Positions 5,012 through 6,329 of a stretch of DNA of 6,329 bases are shown piece after piece. The number at the start of each line of letters is the position of its first letter. Within the stretch, counting starts at the first letter, position 1. The stretch is from Spirochaetia bacterium (GTDB lineage Bacteria > Spirochaetota > Spirochaetia > Treponematales > Rectinemataceae). The DNA lies in contig JAJTBL010000115.1 of assembly GCA_021286925.1 (NCBI GenBank), positions 1-6,329 of the forward strand. Reading direction: 5' to 3'. Position numbers and translations under genes: made by a program. Below the pieces are notes generated by a model. It was not told the DNA's origin, ran no database searches, and was given only the letters and a program-made list of their open reading frames with translations.

Positions 5012-5613
5012 AGCAGAGTTTTATTTCAGCGACTATCCTGCTGGTTCTCATTACTGATCCGCTCGGAAATATTCCGCTTTTCCTTGCTTCGCTCAAACAT
5101 GTCGAACCCAGCCGCAGGCGGATTGTCATTCTCCGCGAATGCGCCATCGCGTTTTTCACGCTGGTTATTTTTTTGTTTTTCGGTTCTGCCTTTCTCGACG
5201 CGCTCAACCTCTCGGATGAAACACTTCGGATTGCCGGCGGGGTTATTCTGTTCCTGATTGCCTTGAACATGGTGTTTCCGGGCTCTGGCGGCAAGCTGGT
5301 CGAGGACGAATCAGGCAGCGAGCCTTTCATTGTGCCGGTCGCGATTCCGCTCATCGCCGGACCTTCCGCGATGACAACGGTCATGCTGCTCGCAAAATCC
5401 TTTCCCGATCGGAAGCTTGAATGGGTCGGCAGCATTTTTATCGCCATAGCGATAACGACAGTCGTATTTTTCAGCTCGACACGATTGCAAACATGGCTCG
5501 GCTCTCGGTTTTTGAGCGCCATCGAAAAACTCATGGGGCTGGTGCTGACCGCCATTGCGATTGAAATGCTCCTGGGCGGCATAACCAACTATGTCAGACT
5601 GATTCAAGGCTGA
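5008..5613 (+). CDS. YhgN/MarC-family (UPF0056) integral membrane protein
   Basis: The protein has 201 residues. The ATG overlaps the stop of the transporter gene as ATGA (5008-5011), and the purine run GGAAAGGGGG (4994-5003) is a strong ribosome binding site. Family motifs are DPLGNIP (17-23) in the first helix and PFIVPVAIPLIAGPSA (106-121). About six membrane helices are expected. The pattern (LKHVEPSRRR, then RIAGGVILFLIALNMVFP) is closest to E. coli YhgN rather than to MarC itself. The role of the family is unknown; the old link of MarC to multiple antibiotic resistance was not borne out, so no transport function should be assumed. The last 20 nt overlap the end of the opposing histidine kinase gene, and no terminator is visible between them. 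Confidence 0.92.
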   Translation: MKQSFISATILLVLITDPLGNIPLFLASLKHVEPSRRRIVILRECAIAFFTLVIFLFFGSAFLDALNLSDETLRIAGGVILFLIALNMVFPGSGGKLVEDESGSEPFIVPVAIPLIAGPSAMTTVMLLAKSFPDRKLEWVGSIFIAIAITTVVFFSSTRLQTWLGSRFLSAIEKLMGLVLTAIAIEMLLGGITNYVRLIQG

Positions 5614-6328
5614 AATACACCGTTGTACCCTTTTCCGGGCTTGATTCGATCCTGATTGTTCCGCCGTGTCTGTCGACAATTCTTTTTGCAATCGCGAGGC
5701 CGATGCCATTGCCGGGATACTCATCGGCAGGATGCATTCTTTGAAATGGCTGGAAAAGTTTTCCGGCATATTCCATGTCGAAGCCGAGTCCATTGTCCCG
5801 GAGATAAAACAATTTCTTTTTTGCAATGCCGAATTCGATTTTAATATCCTGAACATCTCGGGAAAACTTGAAGGAATTGTCCAGAAGGCACTCGATGAGG
5901 ATGCTCGCGAGCCGGGCATCGCATAACGCTTTTGCCTTAGGCGCTATGGAAAGGGATATCGATTTGCGGTTCTCCCTGACAATGTAATCTGACGCGACCC
6001 GGTTGACCAATTCACCCAGATCAACATTTTCCAGAATCATTTCGGTGCTGGATATCTTTGACAGAAGAAGAAGGTCGTCAATAATTGTCTTCATGCGCTC
6101 TGATGCAGCGGACAATTTTGTAAGGTAGCGTTTTCCTTCATCATCGAAAAGCGGTCGGCACCGTTCAGATAAAAGCTGAAGGTATCCATCAAAAGCGCGC
6201 AGCGGACTTCGCAAATCATGCGCAATAGAATTCGAAAAACTGCGGAGTTCAGCATTGGAAGCTTCCAGCTGTTCGGTTCTTTCCTTAACCCGCTGTTCAA
6301 GATTTTTGTTCAGTTTGCTGATCTCCTG
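5594..6328 (-). CDS. Sensor histidine kinase, C-terminal 244 residues (runs off right edge)
   Basis: The reading frame is open to the right edge, so the N-terminal sensor part is missing. The visible part starts with a heptad-like signalling helix, LNKNLEQRVKERTEQLEASN (6-25). The H-box SIAHDLRSPLRA follows, with the phosphorylated His at 37 (6220-6218). The HATPase_c domain is complete: N-box LLDNSFKF (N151), G1/D-box DNGLGFD (178-184), F-box LFQPFQRM and G2 box GNGIGLA (206-212), ending in GTTVYFSLESV. This set, with HDLRSPLRAFDGYLQ, is typical of the phytochrome/PAS-type kinases whose N-terminus is usually PAS or GAF. All residues for autophosphorylation are present. No receiver domain follows and no response regulator is in the window. 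It converges with marC, overlapping by 20 nt. Confidence 0.94.
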   Translation of the reverse strand, partial: QEISKLNKNLEQRVKERTEQLEASNAELRSFSNSIAHDLRSPLRAFDGYLQLLSERCRPLFDDEGKRYLTKLSAASERMKTIIDDLLLLSKISSTEMILENVDLGELVNRVASDYIVRENRKSISLSIAPKAKALCDARLASILIECLLDNSFKFSRDVQDIKIEFGIAKKKLFYLRDNGLGFDMEYAGKLFQPFQRMHPADEYPGNGIGLAIAKRIVDRHGGTIRIESSPEKGTTVYFSLESV

Positions 6329-6329
6329 G

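Overview
This window reads as an ordinary bacterial chromosome segment with moderate GC, short intergenic gaps and no mobile element, tRNA, rRNA or CRISPR array. The lipoprotein signal peptide, an exported ferritin-like protein and a sigma-54 type promoter suggest a diderm bacterium. The EttA N-terminus, with its YFYGAKIGVIGLNGSGKS segment, resembles versions I associate with Spirochaetota, but this taxonomic guess is weak.

Layout. Positions 1-192 hold the edge of a gene of uncertain strand. A plus-strand C-terminus (1-132) and a minus-strand N-terminus (192-1) overlap in the same codon register, and at most one is likely real. Next comes an AT-rich regulatory region (about 235-393) with a near-perfect sigma-54 (-24/-12) promoter. 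It drives an exported DUF2202/ferritin-like protein (394-924), which ends in a strong intrinsic terminator (960-996). Convergent to it is a lipoprotein form of methionine sulfoxide reductase MsrA (1834-1091, minus). Divergent from msrA are arfB (ribosome rescue hydrolase, 1934-2362) and ettA (ABC-F translational throttle, 2428-4110). ettA is followed after 1 nt by an EamA-family transporter (4112-5011), which overlaps a YhgN/MarC-family membrane protein (5008-5613) by 4 nt. The 3' end of marC overlaps by 20 nt the 3' end of a minus-strand sensor histidine kinase that runs off the right edge.

Function. The two central cytosolic genes both act on the ribosome: ArfB frees stalled ribosomes and EttA gates early elongation according to energy state. 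The two membrane proteins downstream look translationally coupled to EttA. MsrA and the ferritin-like protein are both envelope-directed and fit oxidative or metal stress, but they are on opposite strands with separate promoters.

Most interesting signals. (1) msrA, arfB and ettA each have a TANNNT -10-like hexamer exactly 6 nt before the ATG and no Shine-Dalgarno, which predicts leaderless mRNAs. The sigma-54-driven gene and the downstream operon genes do carry Shine-Dalgarno sequences. (2) A textbook sigma-54 promoter sits in front of an exported ferritin-like gene, flanked by a perfect 13-bp direct repeat and preceded by a phased heptamer repeat. I see no clearly new multi-gene system here.
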